Part shown: positions 34,306 through 42,833 of the stretch, one piece after another
Position numbering within the stretch: position 1 is the stretch's first letter
How the letters are laid out: each line of letters starts with the position of its first letter
From: Nibribacter ruber
GTDB taxonomy: Bacteria > Bacteroidota > Bacteroidia > Cytophagales > Hymenobacteraceae
Reading direction: 5' to 3'
DNA length: 64,000 bases
Assembly (NCBI RefSeq): GCF_009913235.1
Contig: NZ_CP047897.1
Coordinates: 3,843,001-3,907,000, forward strand
Program-made: the position numbers and the translations under genes
Notes under the pieces: model-generated
The model's input: the letters and a program-made list of their open reading frames with translations, nothing else
Told to the model about the DNA's origin: nothing
Database searches by the model: none

Positions 34306-35325
34306 ATGAGCAAGAATAAGATTGTCCTGTGCCATGTGGTTGCCTGGCTTTTGTATACAGTGTACTGCTTTGTGGGCATTTACATAGAAAAGCCCCAGAA
34401 CCAGGAAACCATTTACTGGCTGCAGCTTTCCTTTATCCTTTGCATGGTCATAGAGTTCTACTACTGTTACCTGTTGGTGTACCCGCTGTTCCTGAACCGC
34501 GAGCGCCTGCTGTTTCTGGTGGTGGCCTGGGCGGGTGCACCGTTGCTTTTCATCCTGTTCAGGTACCTGCTGGAAGAGACACTGTACCCGGTGCTCCTGG
34601 GCTTCAGCAATTACGGCGATGACACTACCTTTGAGTACATTTTCTTTGATAACTTGTATTACGCTACGCCCATGGTGGTGCTGAGCCTGGTGGTTTGGAG
34701 CGTGCAGGAGGCCTTCCGGAAGGAAAAGGAAAACAAGCTTTTGCGCCAGGAGAAGACCCAGGCCGAGCTGGCTTTTCTGAAATCACAAGTAAACCCGCAT
34801 TTCCTGTACAACACGCTTAACTACCTGTACGCCCAGGCCTACCCGGTCTCTGAAAAACTAGCCGATGCCATTCTTAAACTCTCTGACATGATGCGGTATA
34901 TGCTCCATGAGAGTCCAGACGGCAAAGTGGCCCTGGAGAAAGAAGTTAACTACCTGCGCAGCTTTATTGACATCTTCAGACTGCGGTTTGAGGACCGGTT
35001 CTTTGTAGACTTCACCGTAGATGGTCACGTGGACGGGCAGCAAATAGGAGCCTTGGTGTTGATTCCGTTTGTAGAAAATGCCTTTAAGCACGGCGTGGCG
35101 GATGACCCGCAGGTACCCATCCACATCTCCTTGATAGTCATGCCCCATGGCCTGAAGTTTACCGTCACTAACCGCATCTCTGGCAGCCAAAAGGACCAGA
35201 CCACCGGCATTGGCTTGAACAACATCAGGAGGAGGCTGGAACTGCTGTACCCCCATCAACATGAACTGCTCATAAAAAATGACGGGCAGGTGCATGAGGC
35301 GTATCTTGAGTTGAGCAACCTTTAA
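34306..35325 (+). CDS. LytS-type sensor histidine kinase
   Basis: 339 residues, with four membrane helices in the first 140 residues and a His_kinase (PF06580-type) domain behind a coiled coil. The phosphorylated His is in LKSQVNPHFLYNTLNYLY near residue 165; the ATP-binding N-box is IPFVENAFKHGVADDP near 260 and the G-box is TTGIGLNNIRRRLELLYP near 302. It forms a two-component system with the LytTR regulator 111 bp downstream. A TAGCTTTG box ends only 4 bp before the ATG, so a leaderless transcript is possible. Confidence 0.93.
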   Translation: MSKNKIVLCHVVAWLLYTVYCFVGIYIEKPQNQETIYWLQLSFILCMVIEFYYCYLLVYPLFLNRERLLFLVVAWAGAPLLFILFRYLLEETLYPVLLGFSNYGDDTTFEYIFFDNLYYATPMVVLSLVVWSVQEAFRKEKENKLLRQEKTQAELAFLKSQVNPHFLYNTLNYLYAQAYPVSEKLADAILKLSDMMRYMLHESPDGKVALEKEVNYLRSFIDIFRLRFEDRFFVDFTVDGHVDGQQIGALVLIPFVENAFKHGVADDPQVPIHISLIVMPHGLKFTVTNRISGSQKDQTTGIGLNNIRRRLELLYPHQHELLIKNDGQVHEAYLELSNL

Positions 35326-35329
35326 GAAT

Positions 35330-35367
35330 CGTTTTTGGCTTGTTTTCCAGAAATTAGGCCAAAAACG
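35330..35367. repeat. 38-bp palindromic repeat, copy 16
   Basis: Arms CGTTTTTGGCTTG and TAGGCCAAAAACG around TTTTCCAGAAA. It starts 5 bp after the kinase stop and separates the kinase from its regulator. Confidence 0.9.
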
Positions 35368-35436
35368 ACTTACTGTAGCTAGTTCATTCCGCGCATTTTG
35401 TATCTTCTATTCCTAATTCCTAATTCGTAATTGAAA

Positions 35437-36189
35437 ATGATCAGGTGCATTTGTGTAGATGATGAGGCCTATGCGTCTAACCTGTTGAAGGCGTACATAG
35501 ACAAGATTCCGTTTCTGGAGTTTGTGGGCAGCACCACCAGTCCCATTGAGGCGCTAGGCTGGGTAAGCGACGGCCGTTGTGACCTGGTGTTTCTGGACAT
35601 TCAGATGCCAGAGCTCACCGGCCTGCAATTCCTGAAGCTGGCCGGTGCCAAGTGCAAAGTCATCCTCACCACGGCCTACCCAGAATATGCCTTGGAAGGA
35701 TATGAGCATGATGTGGTGGACTACCTGCTCAAGCCCATCGCGTTTGACCGGTTCTTGAAAGCGGTGCAGAAAGCGCAGGCCGTTTTGCAACCAGCGGGTA
35801 CCGTCCCTGCGCCGGCGGCGGTTCTTCCGGCAAATGCTTCTCCGGCTGCCACAAATCCTCCGGCAGACTACATGTTTGTGAAAGGCGAAAGCAAGAACAA
35901 ATTCCTGCGCATTAAATACGCAGACATCTTGTACATTGAAGGCCTCAAGAACTACGTGTCTTTGTACCTGCCGCAGCAGCGCATTGTCACCTACCAAACC
36001 CTGCGCGACCTGGAGGAGCAACTACCCCAGCCGCCTTTCTACCGCGTGCACAAGTCCTACATCATCTCCATTGACAAGGTGAACATGATTGACGGCCACA
36101 CGCTCTACATCCAGGAAAAGGCAATACCCATTGGCGAGACCTTCCGGGACGGGTTCTTCAAATTAATCAGAGAGAAAGACGCGTCTTAG
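35437..36189 (+). CDS. LytTR response regulator
   Basis: 250 residues from the ATG at 35437 (MIRCICVDDEAYAS). The receiver domain has the acidic pair VDDE at residue 7-10, the phospho-acceptor Asp in LVFLDIQMPELTGLQF near 53, and a conserved Lys in YLLKPI near 104. A Pro/Ala-rich linker (120-145) leads to a LytTR DNA-binding domain (NKFLRIKYADILYIEGLKNY ... PPFYRVHKSYIISIDKVN). It is the partner of the upstream LytS-like kinase. Targets are not known; such pairs often control envelope or quorum-type functions. Confidence 0.94.
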   Translation: MIRCICVDDEAYASNLLKAYIDKIPFLEFVGSTTSPIEALGWVSDGRCDLVFLDIQMPELTGLQFLKLAGAKCKVILTTAYPEYALEGYEHDVVDYLLKPIAFDRFLKAVQKAQAVLQPAGTVPAPAAVLPANASPAATNPPADYMFVKGESKNKFLRIKYADILYIEGLKNYVSLYLPQQRIVTYQTLRDLEEQLPQPPFYRVHKSYIISIDKVNMIDGHTLYIQEKAIPIGETFRDGFFKLIREKDAS

Positions 36190-36264
36190 GTTCTGGTTCT
36201 TTTGGTGTTTGTGTATGGCGTCTCTCCTGAATCCTGAGGGGACGCTTGTTGCGTTCAGGCCAAT

Positions 36265-36302
36265 CGTTTTTAGCCTCTTTTCCAGAAAATACCCCAAAAA
36301 CG
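36265..36302. repeat. 38-bp palindromic repeat, copy 17
   Basis: Arms CGTTTTTAGCCTC and ACCCCAAAAACG around TTTTCCAGAAAA. 75 bp after the regulator stop. Confidence 0.75.
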
Positions 36303-36592
36303 GCATCTTACTTGTTAAGCCTGAAAAAAAAGGAAAACAATTTAATTCCTAATCGCCTGTAATAAAGCAGGGGCCCAGGCTACTAACACTGGTACACCAG
36401 TGAACCTGTAGAAAGCGGCATTTTAGGCCAGGAAAATCATAGAAGGGAAAGGCTCTGGCAACGCTCAACATTCTCCAGAATTAGGGCAGCCAGATGGATT
36501 TTCTTATATTTATTCCTAGAATATTTTAGCGCCTCTTCAGTCACGGCTACAAAAGCACCTTTTATTTCCAATACAAACCCAAATACAACCCT
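36303..36592. other. gene-free region upstream of the M16 genes
   Basis: AT-rich stretch with no ORF of note. It should hold the M16 promoter; no clear TTG-N-TAnnTTTG pair was found. Nothing else is recognised. Confidence 0.4.
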
Positions 36593-37930
36593 ATGTTTTC
36601 AAAGAAGCATTTTTTCGTTGCGGCAGCAGCGGCCATGCTCTCTTCTACCGCAGCGCAGGCGCAGAAGGTAGAGTTCACAGAGTATGATTTACCCAATGGC
36701 TTACACGTGATTCTGCACCAGGACAAGTCTGCCCCCGTGGTGGCGGTGTCCGTGATGTACCACGTGGGCTCTAAAAACGAACAGGTAGGCCGTTCTGGCT
36801 TCGCGCACTTCTTTGAGCACTTATTGTTTGAGGGTTCTGAGAACATCAAGCGCGGCGAATTCATGAAACTGGTGTCCAGCAACGGCGGCCAGAACAACGC
36901 CAACACCTCGCATGACCGCACCTTCTATTATGAAGTGTTCCCAAGCAACCAGTTAAAACTAGGCTTGTGGCTGGAAAGCGAAAGAATGCTGCACCCGGTC
37001 ATCAATGAAGTGGGCGTGAAAACCCAAAACGAAGTGGTGAAAGAAGAGAAGCGCATGCGCATTGACAATAGCCCGTATGGCCAGTTCGCGAATGCCATCT
37101 TCAAAAATCTGTTCTCTAAGCACCCGTACCGCTGGCAGCCCATCGGGTCCATGGAAGACCTGGACGCCGCCAAGCTTTCTGAGTTTCAGGCGTTCTTCAA
37201 GAAATTCTACGTGCCTAACAACGCCGTCCTTTCCATTGCCGGAGACATTGACATAGCCCAGACCAAAGACCTGGTAGCCGCTTATTTTGGGTCAGTACCT
37301 AAAGGAGAGCCGGTGGTGTACCAAAAAGTAGAGGAAGCGCCTATCACGCAAATGAAAGTAGATACGGCGTATGACTCTAACATTCAGATTCCGGCTATCA
37401 TGTCAGCGTACCGCGTGCCGGGCATGAACACCAAAGACTCTAAAACCATGCAGATGATTTCTTCTATCCTGTCAGGCGGTGCCAGCTCTAAGCTGTACAA
37501 GAAGATGGTAGATGAGAAGAAGAACGCCTTGCAGGTTGCGGCCTTCAACTTCGCGTTAGAAGACTACGGTGCTTATATCACGCTGGCCTTGCCTAATAAC
37601 AACACGCCCTTGAACACACTTTTAGCTGATATTGACGCTGAGGTAACTAATCTGCAGAACAACCTCATCTCTGAGGAGGATTACAAGAAGATTCAGAACC
37701 AGTTTGAGAACCAGTACGTGACGGCCAATTCCAGCATGCTGGGTGTGGCAGAAAACCTGGCCAGCGGCTATACTTTCTATAACAAGGACACCAACAACAT
37801 AAACCAGGAGTTGGAGACCATCAGAAGCATTACGCGCCAGGACATTCAGAATGCGGCTAAGAAATACCTGCAGCCAAATTCACGCGTGGTGTTGTATTAC
37901 CTGCCAACACCAGCCAAAAGCGCTAACTAA
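36593..37930 (+). CDS. secreted M16 zinc peptidase, catalytically competent subunit
   Basis: 445 residues with a signal peptide (FFVAAAAAMLSSTAAQAQ). The M16 inverted zinc motif HFFEH is at about residue 76-80 (GFAHFFEHLLFEGSEN), with the third ligand Glu in NEVVKEEKRMRIDNSP about 75 residues later. The length is that of one M16A/M16B half (two 22-kDa lobes). The next gene codes for a related protein lacking the motif, so the pair probably forms an active/inactive heterodimer like the mitochondrial processing peptidase and many bacterial M16 pairs. It likely acts in the periplasm on short peptides. Confidence 0.93.
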   Translation: MFSKKHFFVAAAAAMLSSTAAQAQKVEFTEYDLPNGLHVILHQDKSAPVVAVSVMYHVGSKNEQVGRSGFAHFFEHLLFEGSENIKRGEFMKLVSSNGGQNNANTSHDRTFYYEVFPSNQLKLGLWLESERMLHPVINEVGVKTQNEVVKEEKRMRIDNSPYGQFANAIFKNLFSKHPYRWQPIGSMEDLDAAKLSEFQAFFKKFYVPNNAVLSIAGDIDIAQTKDLVAAYFGSVPKGEPVVYQKVEEAPITQMKVDTAYDSNIQIPAIMSAYRVPGMNTKDSKTMQMISSILSGGASSKLYKKMVDEKKNALQVAAFNFALEDYGAYITLALPNNNTPLNTLLADIDAEVTNLQNNLISEEDYKKIQNQFENQYVTANSSMLGVAENLASGYTFYNKDTNNINQELETIRSITRQDIQNAAKKYLQPNSRVVLYYLPTPAKSAN

Positions 37931-37997
37931 TTTCAAAAGTATTTTGCCGCCTCCAAGCTCTTAGGGCTGGGTGAGGCGGCTTAAACAAGAACATACC

Positions 37998-40085
37998 ATG
38001 AAGAAATATATTTTGATTGCCGCCAGTGCTTTGTTGCTGTTCAGTGCAGAGGCGCAGGTGAAAGTAGACAGATCCAAAAAGCCAGCCGCGGGTCCGGCGC
38101 CGGTCATCACCTTAAAAGACCCGGTTACCTTTAAATTGAAGAACGGCATTACGGTGTTGGTGGTAGAAGACCACAAGCTGCCCAAAGTGTCTGCTTCTTA
38201 TTTCATTGACGCAGGTCCCATCACCGAAGGCGCCAAAGCCGGTGTGGTAGGCTTGATGGGCCAGATGCTCAATGAAGGCACCAAGGACATGACCAAGGCG
38301 CAGTTTGATGAGGCCGTGGACAAGATGGGCGCCGATGTAGGACTTTCGGCCTCGGGCGGAAGCGCCTCTGCCTTGACCCGTTATTTTAACGAGGCGTTTG
38401 CCTTGATGGGCAAGGGCTTGAAGAACCCGGCGTTCACGCAGGAGTCGTTTGACAAGTTGAAGTCGCAGACCTTGACCGGCATGAAGAGCGACGAGAAGAA
38501 CGTGAAAGCCATCTCGGGCCGCGTGGTAAATGCCTTAACCTATGGTAAAACGCACCCAAGCGGTGAGTTTGCCACCGAGGAAAGCATCAAAAACCTGACC
38601 CTAGCCGATGTAAAAGCGGCGTACGCCAAATACATCACCCCGTCTAGAGGTTACTTGACCATCATTGGAGACATCAAACCAGATGCCGCCAAGAAACTAG
38701 CCGAATCTGTGTTAGGTGATTTGAAAGGCCCGGCCCTGACTTTGCCTAAACTGGCTGCGGTGCCCAACCCAGCCAAGACCGAGATCAATGTAGTGGACAT
38801 GTCTAACGCGGTGCAGTCTGAAATCACGGTGACCAACCTGGTAGACCTGAAGATGAACAACCCAGACTACTTCCCGGTGCTGTTGGCTAATCAGATTCTA
38901 GGTGGTGGTTCTGAAAGCCGCCTGTTCAACAACCTGCGCGAGAAGCACGGTTTTACATACGGTGCCTACTCTAGCATAGGGTCAGGAAGGTTCCAGACGG
39001 ATTTCTCTGCTTCTGCCTCTGTGCGTACCGCTAAAACGGACAGCGCCGTGGTGGAATTCATCAATGAGATCAACAAACTGCGCAATGAGAAAGTATCTGA
39101 TGAGGAACTGGCCAGCGCCAAAGCCTTGTACAATGGTTCTTTTGCCTTGGGCTTAGAGAACAAAGGCCTGACGGCTTCTTTTGCCCGCAACATCTTAATC
39201 AATGACCTACCCAAGGACTTCTACAGAACCTACCTGCAGCGCGTGAATGCGGTTACTAAGGAGGACATCCAGCGCGTGGCTCAGAAGTATTTCAACAGCA
39301 CCAACACCCGCGTGGTAGTGGTGGGCAACGCGTCTCAGATGCTGGACAACCTCAAGAAACTGAGCTACCCGGTTAAACAGTATGACACCTTCGCCAATGC
39401 TATTGCTGCGGGTGCCTCTGCGGCGGCCACGGCCAATGTAAAAGCGGTAGATGTGTTCAACAACTACATCAAAGCCTCTGGCGGCGAAGCCGAACTGAGA
39501 AAGGTGAAAACCATTCTAGCCAACATGACCATGAACATGCAGGGGGCCAGCCTGGCCGTAGAAGCCAAATACATGGCTCCTAACCTGGAAGCCATGACCA
39601 TGACCATGGGCGGCCAGCCCGTGGTGAAAACCAGGTTCAACGGTACTACCGGTTACCAGGAGCAGATGGGCCAGAAAAAGGAAATGACCGCAGAGGAGAT
39701 CAAGGAGAAAGCCGCCATCACTGGTTTGTTTGAGCAACTAGACTACGTCAAGAACCCCGCCTTCAAAGCCGAAGTAAAGGGCATGGAAAAGGTAAACGGC
39801 TCTGATGCCTACAAAGTGCAGGTAACGTACCCAACCGGCAAAACCAAAACCGAATTCTATGACGTGGCCAGCAAATTGTTAGTCAAGAGCGAAGAAGCTA
39901 CCACCGCCAACAACATGACGGTGAACAACAGCACCGAGTATGGAGACTACAAGAAAGTAGGCAACATCCTGTACCCGCATTCTATCACGTTAACAGTATC
40001 TGCCGCCGGTCAACAGCAAGTACTGGATATGAAAGCCCAGTCTGTGAAACTGAACGAAGGCGTTACCGCCGCAGATTTCAACTAA
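37998..40085 (+). CDS. M16 peptidase homologue without zinc motif, C-terminally extended
   Basis: About 695 residues from the ATG at 37998 (MKKYILIAASALLLFSAEAQ signal peptide). Residues 35-450 have the M16 fold (FKLKNGITVLVVEDHKLPKV; ILGGGSESRLFNNLREKHGF), but where HxxEH should stand it reads AGVVGLMGQMLNEGT, so it is not catalytic alone. Residues 470-695 are an extension (VKAVDVFNNYIKASGGEAELRKVKTI ... YKVQVTYPTGKTKTEFYDV) like the lipoprotein-sorting-type domain of some Bacteroidota proteins. It lies 67 bp after the active M16 gene and is probably in one unit. Confidence 0.9.
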   Translation: MKKYILIAASALLLFSAEAQVKVDRSKKPAAGPAPVITLKDPVTFKLKNGITVLVVEDHKLPKVSASYFIDAGPITEGAKAGVVGLMGQMLNEGTKDMTKAQFDEAVDKMGADVGLSASGGSASALTRYFNEAFALMGKGLKNPAFTQESFDKLKSQTLTGMKSDEKNVKAISGRVVNALTYGKTHPSGEFATEESIKNLTLADVKAAYAKYITPSRGYLTIIGDIKPDAAKKLAESVLGDLKGPALTLPKLAAVPNPAKTEINVVDMSNAVQSEITVTNLVDLKMNNPDYFPVLLANQILGGGSESRLFNNLREKHGFTYGAYSSIGSGRFQTDFSASASVRTAKTDSAVVEFINEINKLRNEKVSDEELASAKALYNGSFALGLENKGLTASFARNILINDLPKDFYRTYLQRVNAVTKEDIQRVAQKYFNSTNTRVVVVGNASQMLDNLKKLSYPVKQYDTFANAIAAGASAAATANVKAVDVFNNYIKASGGEAELRKVKTILANMTMNMQGASLAVEAKYMAPNLEAMTMTMGGQPVVKTRFNGTTGYQEQMGQKKEMTAEEIKEKAAITGLFEQLDYVKNPAFKAEVKGMEKVNGSDAYKVQVTYPTGKTKTEFYDVASKLLVKSEEATTANNMTVNNSTEYGDYKKVGNILYPHSITLTVSAAGQQQVLDMKAQSVKLNEGVTAADFN

Positions 40086-40105
40086 GCAGCGTTCTAATCT
40101 ATATC

Positions 40106-40144
40106 AAAAAGAGGGAACAGGTCATTATGTCCTGCTCCCCTTTT
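40106..40144 (+). terminator. terminator of the M16 gene pair
   Basis: Imperfect stem AAAAGAGGGAACAGG with CCTGCTCCCCTTTT, followed by TTTTGTTTTC. It begins about 20 bp after the stop codon. Confidence 0.6.
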
Positions 40145-40159
40145 GTTTTCTTCAGCTTC

Positions 40160-40197
40160 CGTTTTTGGCTTATTTTCCGGGAAACAGCCGAAAAACG
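40160..40197. repeat. 38-bp palindromic repeat, copy 18
   Basis: Arms CGTTTTTGGCTTA and CAGCCGAAAAACG around TTTTCCGGGAAA, extended by CTTC/GAAG. Located 74 bp after the M16 gene stop. Confidence 0.85.
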
Positions 40198-40353
40198 GAA
40201 GGCAATGGCTCAGTTCTTTGATCAGAGATCTCCATTCATTCCTTCTGGTTTACTTAACGGTACCAGATCTTCTTGACCCTTTCCATTTCAGGTTCGTTTC
40301 TTATAGAGGACATTGCGCCTTATGCGTTGTCTTTTACCTCAAAAGAACACCTC

Positions 40354-41352
40354 ATGGAAATCACCCAAATAGTCTTGGCCAGTCGGCCGAAAGGAAACCC
40401 CACCAAAGAAAACTTCAGGTTTGAAAAAGCTCAAGTGCCAGCCTTGCAGGAAGGACAGGTGTTGCTGGAACCGCTGTATATCTCAGTGGACCCTTATATG
40501 CGCGGCCGCATGAACGACGCCAAATCCTACACTCCGCCCTTTCAAGTAGACGCGCCACTAGAAGGAGGCGTTGTGGCCAAAGTGGTGGCGTCTAAAAGTG
40601 AGGCCTTGCAACCCGGCGATGTGGTGCTGGGCGCCTTGCCTTGGGCTACGCAGGCCATTGCAGACGCAAAGAAACTTCAGAAGATAAATACCCAGCTAGC
40701 GCCGGCTAGCTATTACCTGGGCATTCTGGGCATGCCGGGCTTGACGGCATATTTCGGGCTGCTGGACATTGGGCAGCCGAAGGAAGGGGAGACGGTGGTG
40801 GTTTCTGGAGCGGCCGGAGCCGTGGGCATGGTGGTAGGCCAGATTGCCAAGCTCAAAGGATGCCGCGTGGTAGGTTTGGCGGGCTCAGATGAGAAAGCAG
40901 ACTTGCTGAAAAAGGAGTTCGGGTATGATGACGTGATCAACTACAAAACCACCCAGAACCTGCGCAATGACCTCAAAACTGCCTGCCCGAACGGCGTGGA
41001 CGTCTACTTTGACAACGTAGGCGGCGAAATCACAGATGCCGTCATTTCGCTCATTAACTTTCATGCCCGCTTGGCTATTTGTGGCCAGATCTCCCATTAC
41101 AACGACGAAAAGCCGCAACTGGGCCCACGATTCCTGCCTCTTATCCTAACCCGTAGCGCCCTCATCAAAGGCTTTATTATGAGTAACTACCACGCCCGCT
41201 TCCCTGAGGCTATGCAAGAACTGGGCGCTTGGGTCAAAGAAGGCAAACTCCACTACCAAGAGACCATTGTAGATGGATTTGAGCAACTGCCCGAAGCCTT
41301 TCTAGGATTGTTCACCGGCCAGAACCAAGGCAAGATGCTGGTGAAGGTGTAA
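40354..41352 (+). CDS. NADP-dependent oxidoreductase (zinc-independent MDR family)
   Basis: 332 residues from the ATG at 40354 (MEITQIVLASRPKGNP). This is the curcumin/prostaglandin reductase-like branch of medium-chain dehydrogenases: ISVDPYMRGRMNDAKSY near residue 45, LGILGMPGLTAYFGLLDIGQ near 130, the Rossmann AGAAGAVGMVVGQIAK region near 155, and VDVYFDNVGGEI near 222. It lacks the Cys ligands of zinc alcohol dehydrogenases. It probably reduces C=C bonds of enones with NADPH. The longer frame from 40273 is not supported. Monocistronic, convergent with argH. Confidence 0.93.
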   Translation: MEITQIVLASRPKGNPTKENFRFEKAQVPALQEGQVLLEPLYISVDPYMRGRMNDAKSYTPPFQVDAPLEGGVVAKVVASKSEALQPGDVVLGALPWATQAIADAKKLQKINTQLAPASYYLGILGMPGLTAYFGLLDIGQPKEGETVVVSGAAGAVGMVVGQIAKLKGCRVVGLAGSDEKADLLKKEFGYDDVINYKTTQNLRNDLKTACPNGVDVYFDNVGGEITDAVISLINFHARLAICGQISHYNDEKPQLGPRFLPLILTRSALIKGFIMSNYHARFPEAMQELGAWVKEGKLHYQETIVDGFEQLPEAFLGLFTGQNQGKMLVKV

Positions 41353-41366
41353 AATTTTTGTTAGCA

Positions 41367-41419
41367 TAAAAACGGGGAAGCCTCTTGAACTCCTATGCTC
41401 AAGGGGCTTCCCCGTTTTT
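41367..41419. terminator. bidirectional terminator between oxidoreductase and argH
   Basis: AAAACGGGGAAGCC(T)CTTGA pairs with TCAAGGGGCTTCCCCGTTTT. Its T-tract on the plus strand is the left arm of palindrome copy 19. Confidence 0.8.
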
Positions 41420-41450
41420 GGCCTTTTTCCCCGAAAAAAGGCTAAAAACG
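41413..41450. repeat. 38-bp palindromic repeat, copy 19
   Basis: Arms CGTTTTTGGCCTT and AAGGCTAAAAACG around TTTCCCCGAAA. It shares its left arm with the terminator and ends 50 bp from the argH stop. Confidence 0.85.
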
Positions 41451-41500
41451 CTTAGCCAGGTTTCTGCTAATTTGCGGCAGAGGCGAAGTAGGGAGGTCCT

Positions 41501-42832
41501 CTATGCAAGCAACTCCTTTATCGCGTTGTCTACTTTCTCAAACTGAAAGCCACTCAAGACCTCATCCATTAAACCATTAATCTCGGAGGTGCACAGATTC
41601 CCGATGCTGCCTTCATGGGTGTGCTTTATTTCTTGAGGGCGTGCAAACTCGCCTTTCTCAATGGCTAGGCCAACGTTTTTGTAGGCATCTCTAAACGGCA
41701 CGCCATTGAGTACCTGGTTGTTCACCACTTCCACACTGAAGAGGTATTGGTATTTCTCATCTTTCAGAATGTCCGGGTTCAGTTTCAGGTGAGGGAGCAT
41801 GAAGGTCATCATCTCCAGGCAATTCCTGATTTCTGTGAAGGCGGGGAAGAAGCTTTCTTTGAGCAGTTGCAGTTCGCGGTGATAGCCAGAGGGCAGGTTG
41901 CCAAGAAGCATCTGAATCTCGGTGGGAAGGGCCTGCAGGCGGTTGCACTTGCCGCGCATGATTTCAAAAACGTCTGGGTTCTTTTTGTGTGGCATGATGC
42001 TGGAACCGGTGGTCAACTCGTCGGGCAGGGTCACAAACGCGAAGTTCTGGCTCATGTACAGGCACACATCCATGGCCATGCGGCCCACGGTGCTGGCAAC
42101 AGAGGCCAGGCCCATGCTCACGCTACGCTCGGTTTTGCCGCGGCCCATCTGCGCGTACACCACGTTGTAGTTCAAGGCCTCAAAACCAAGCAGGTCGGTG
42201 GTCATCTGGCGGTTCAAAGGGAAAGAACTACCATAGCCGGCCGCCGAGCCCAAGGGGTTTTTATTGCTGATTTTGTAGGCGGCCTGCAAGAGTTGAAGAT
42301 CGTCTACCAAACTCTCTGCGTACGCGCCAAACCACAACCCAAACGACGACGGCATAGCCACCTGCAGGTGCGTGTAACCGGGGAGCAGGAATTCTTTGTT
42401 CTTCTCGCTGAGGTCCTGCAACGTGGTAAACAGCGTATGCACGGCCTCTACGGTCTGCCGAATTTCATGGCGGATGAACAGTTTGAGGTCCACCAATACC
42501 TGATCATTGCGGGAGCGGCCACTGTGGATTTTCTTGCCAGCTTCGCCTAAACGGCGCGTTAAGAGGAGTTCCACCTGAGAATGTACGTCTTCCACGCCCG
42601 GTTCTATTTCAAACTCGCCGAGTTCAATGCTCTGGTAAATTGCCTTGAGTTCGCGCTGCACGGCGGCCAGGTCATCGGGATCCATAAGCCCGATGCTCTC
42701 CAGCATGCGGGTGTGCGCCAGGGAGCCCAGCACGTCAAAAGGGGCCAGTTGCAGGTCTATTTCGGCGTCTTTGCCCACGGTGAATTTCTCAACGTTCTGC
42801 GCCACGGAGGTTTCTTTTTGCCAGAGTTTCAT
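41501..42832 (-). CDS. argH: argininosuccinate lyase
   Basis: Last enzyme of arginine synthesis; splits argininosuccinate into arginine and fumarate. The fumarase-superfamily signature GSSIMPHKKNPDVFEIM lies near residue 280, with SGRSRNDQVLVDLKLF near 103 and GYTHLQVAMPSSFGLWFGAY near 150. 443 residues is normal. It is the last gene of the minus-strand arg cluster; the argE stop codon is 1 bp upstream, so coupling with argE is likely. A bidirectional terminator follows. Confidence 0.96.
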   Translation of the reverse strand: MKLWQKETSVAQNVEKFTVGKDAEIDLQLAPFDVLGSLAHTRMLESIGLMDPDDLAAVQRELKAIYQSIELGEFEIEPGVEDVHSQVELLLTRRLGEAGKKIHSGRSRNDQVLVDLKLFIRHEIRQTVEAVHTLFTTLQDLSEKNKEFLLPGYTHLQVAMPSSFGLWFGAYAESLVDDLQLLQAAYKISNKNPLGSAAGYGSSFPLNRQMTTDLLGFEALNYNVVYAQMGRGKTERSVSMGLASVASTVGRMAMDVCLYMSQNFAFVTLPDELTTGSSIMPHKKNPDVFEIMRGKCNRLQALPTEIQMLLGNLPSGYHRELQLLKESFFPAFTEIRNCLEMMTFMLPHLKLNPDILKDEKYQYLFSVEVVNNQVLNGVPFRDAYKNVGLAIEKGEFARPQEIKHTHEGSIGNLCTSEINGLMDEVLSGFQFEKVDNAIKELLA

Positions 42833-42833
42833 G

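Noticed and set aside
37946-37980. terminator between the two M16 genes
   Set aside because: GCCGCCTC/GAGGCGGC forms a weak stem with a long loop and no following T-tract; the genes are probably co-transcribed.
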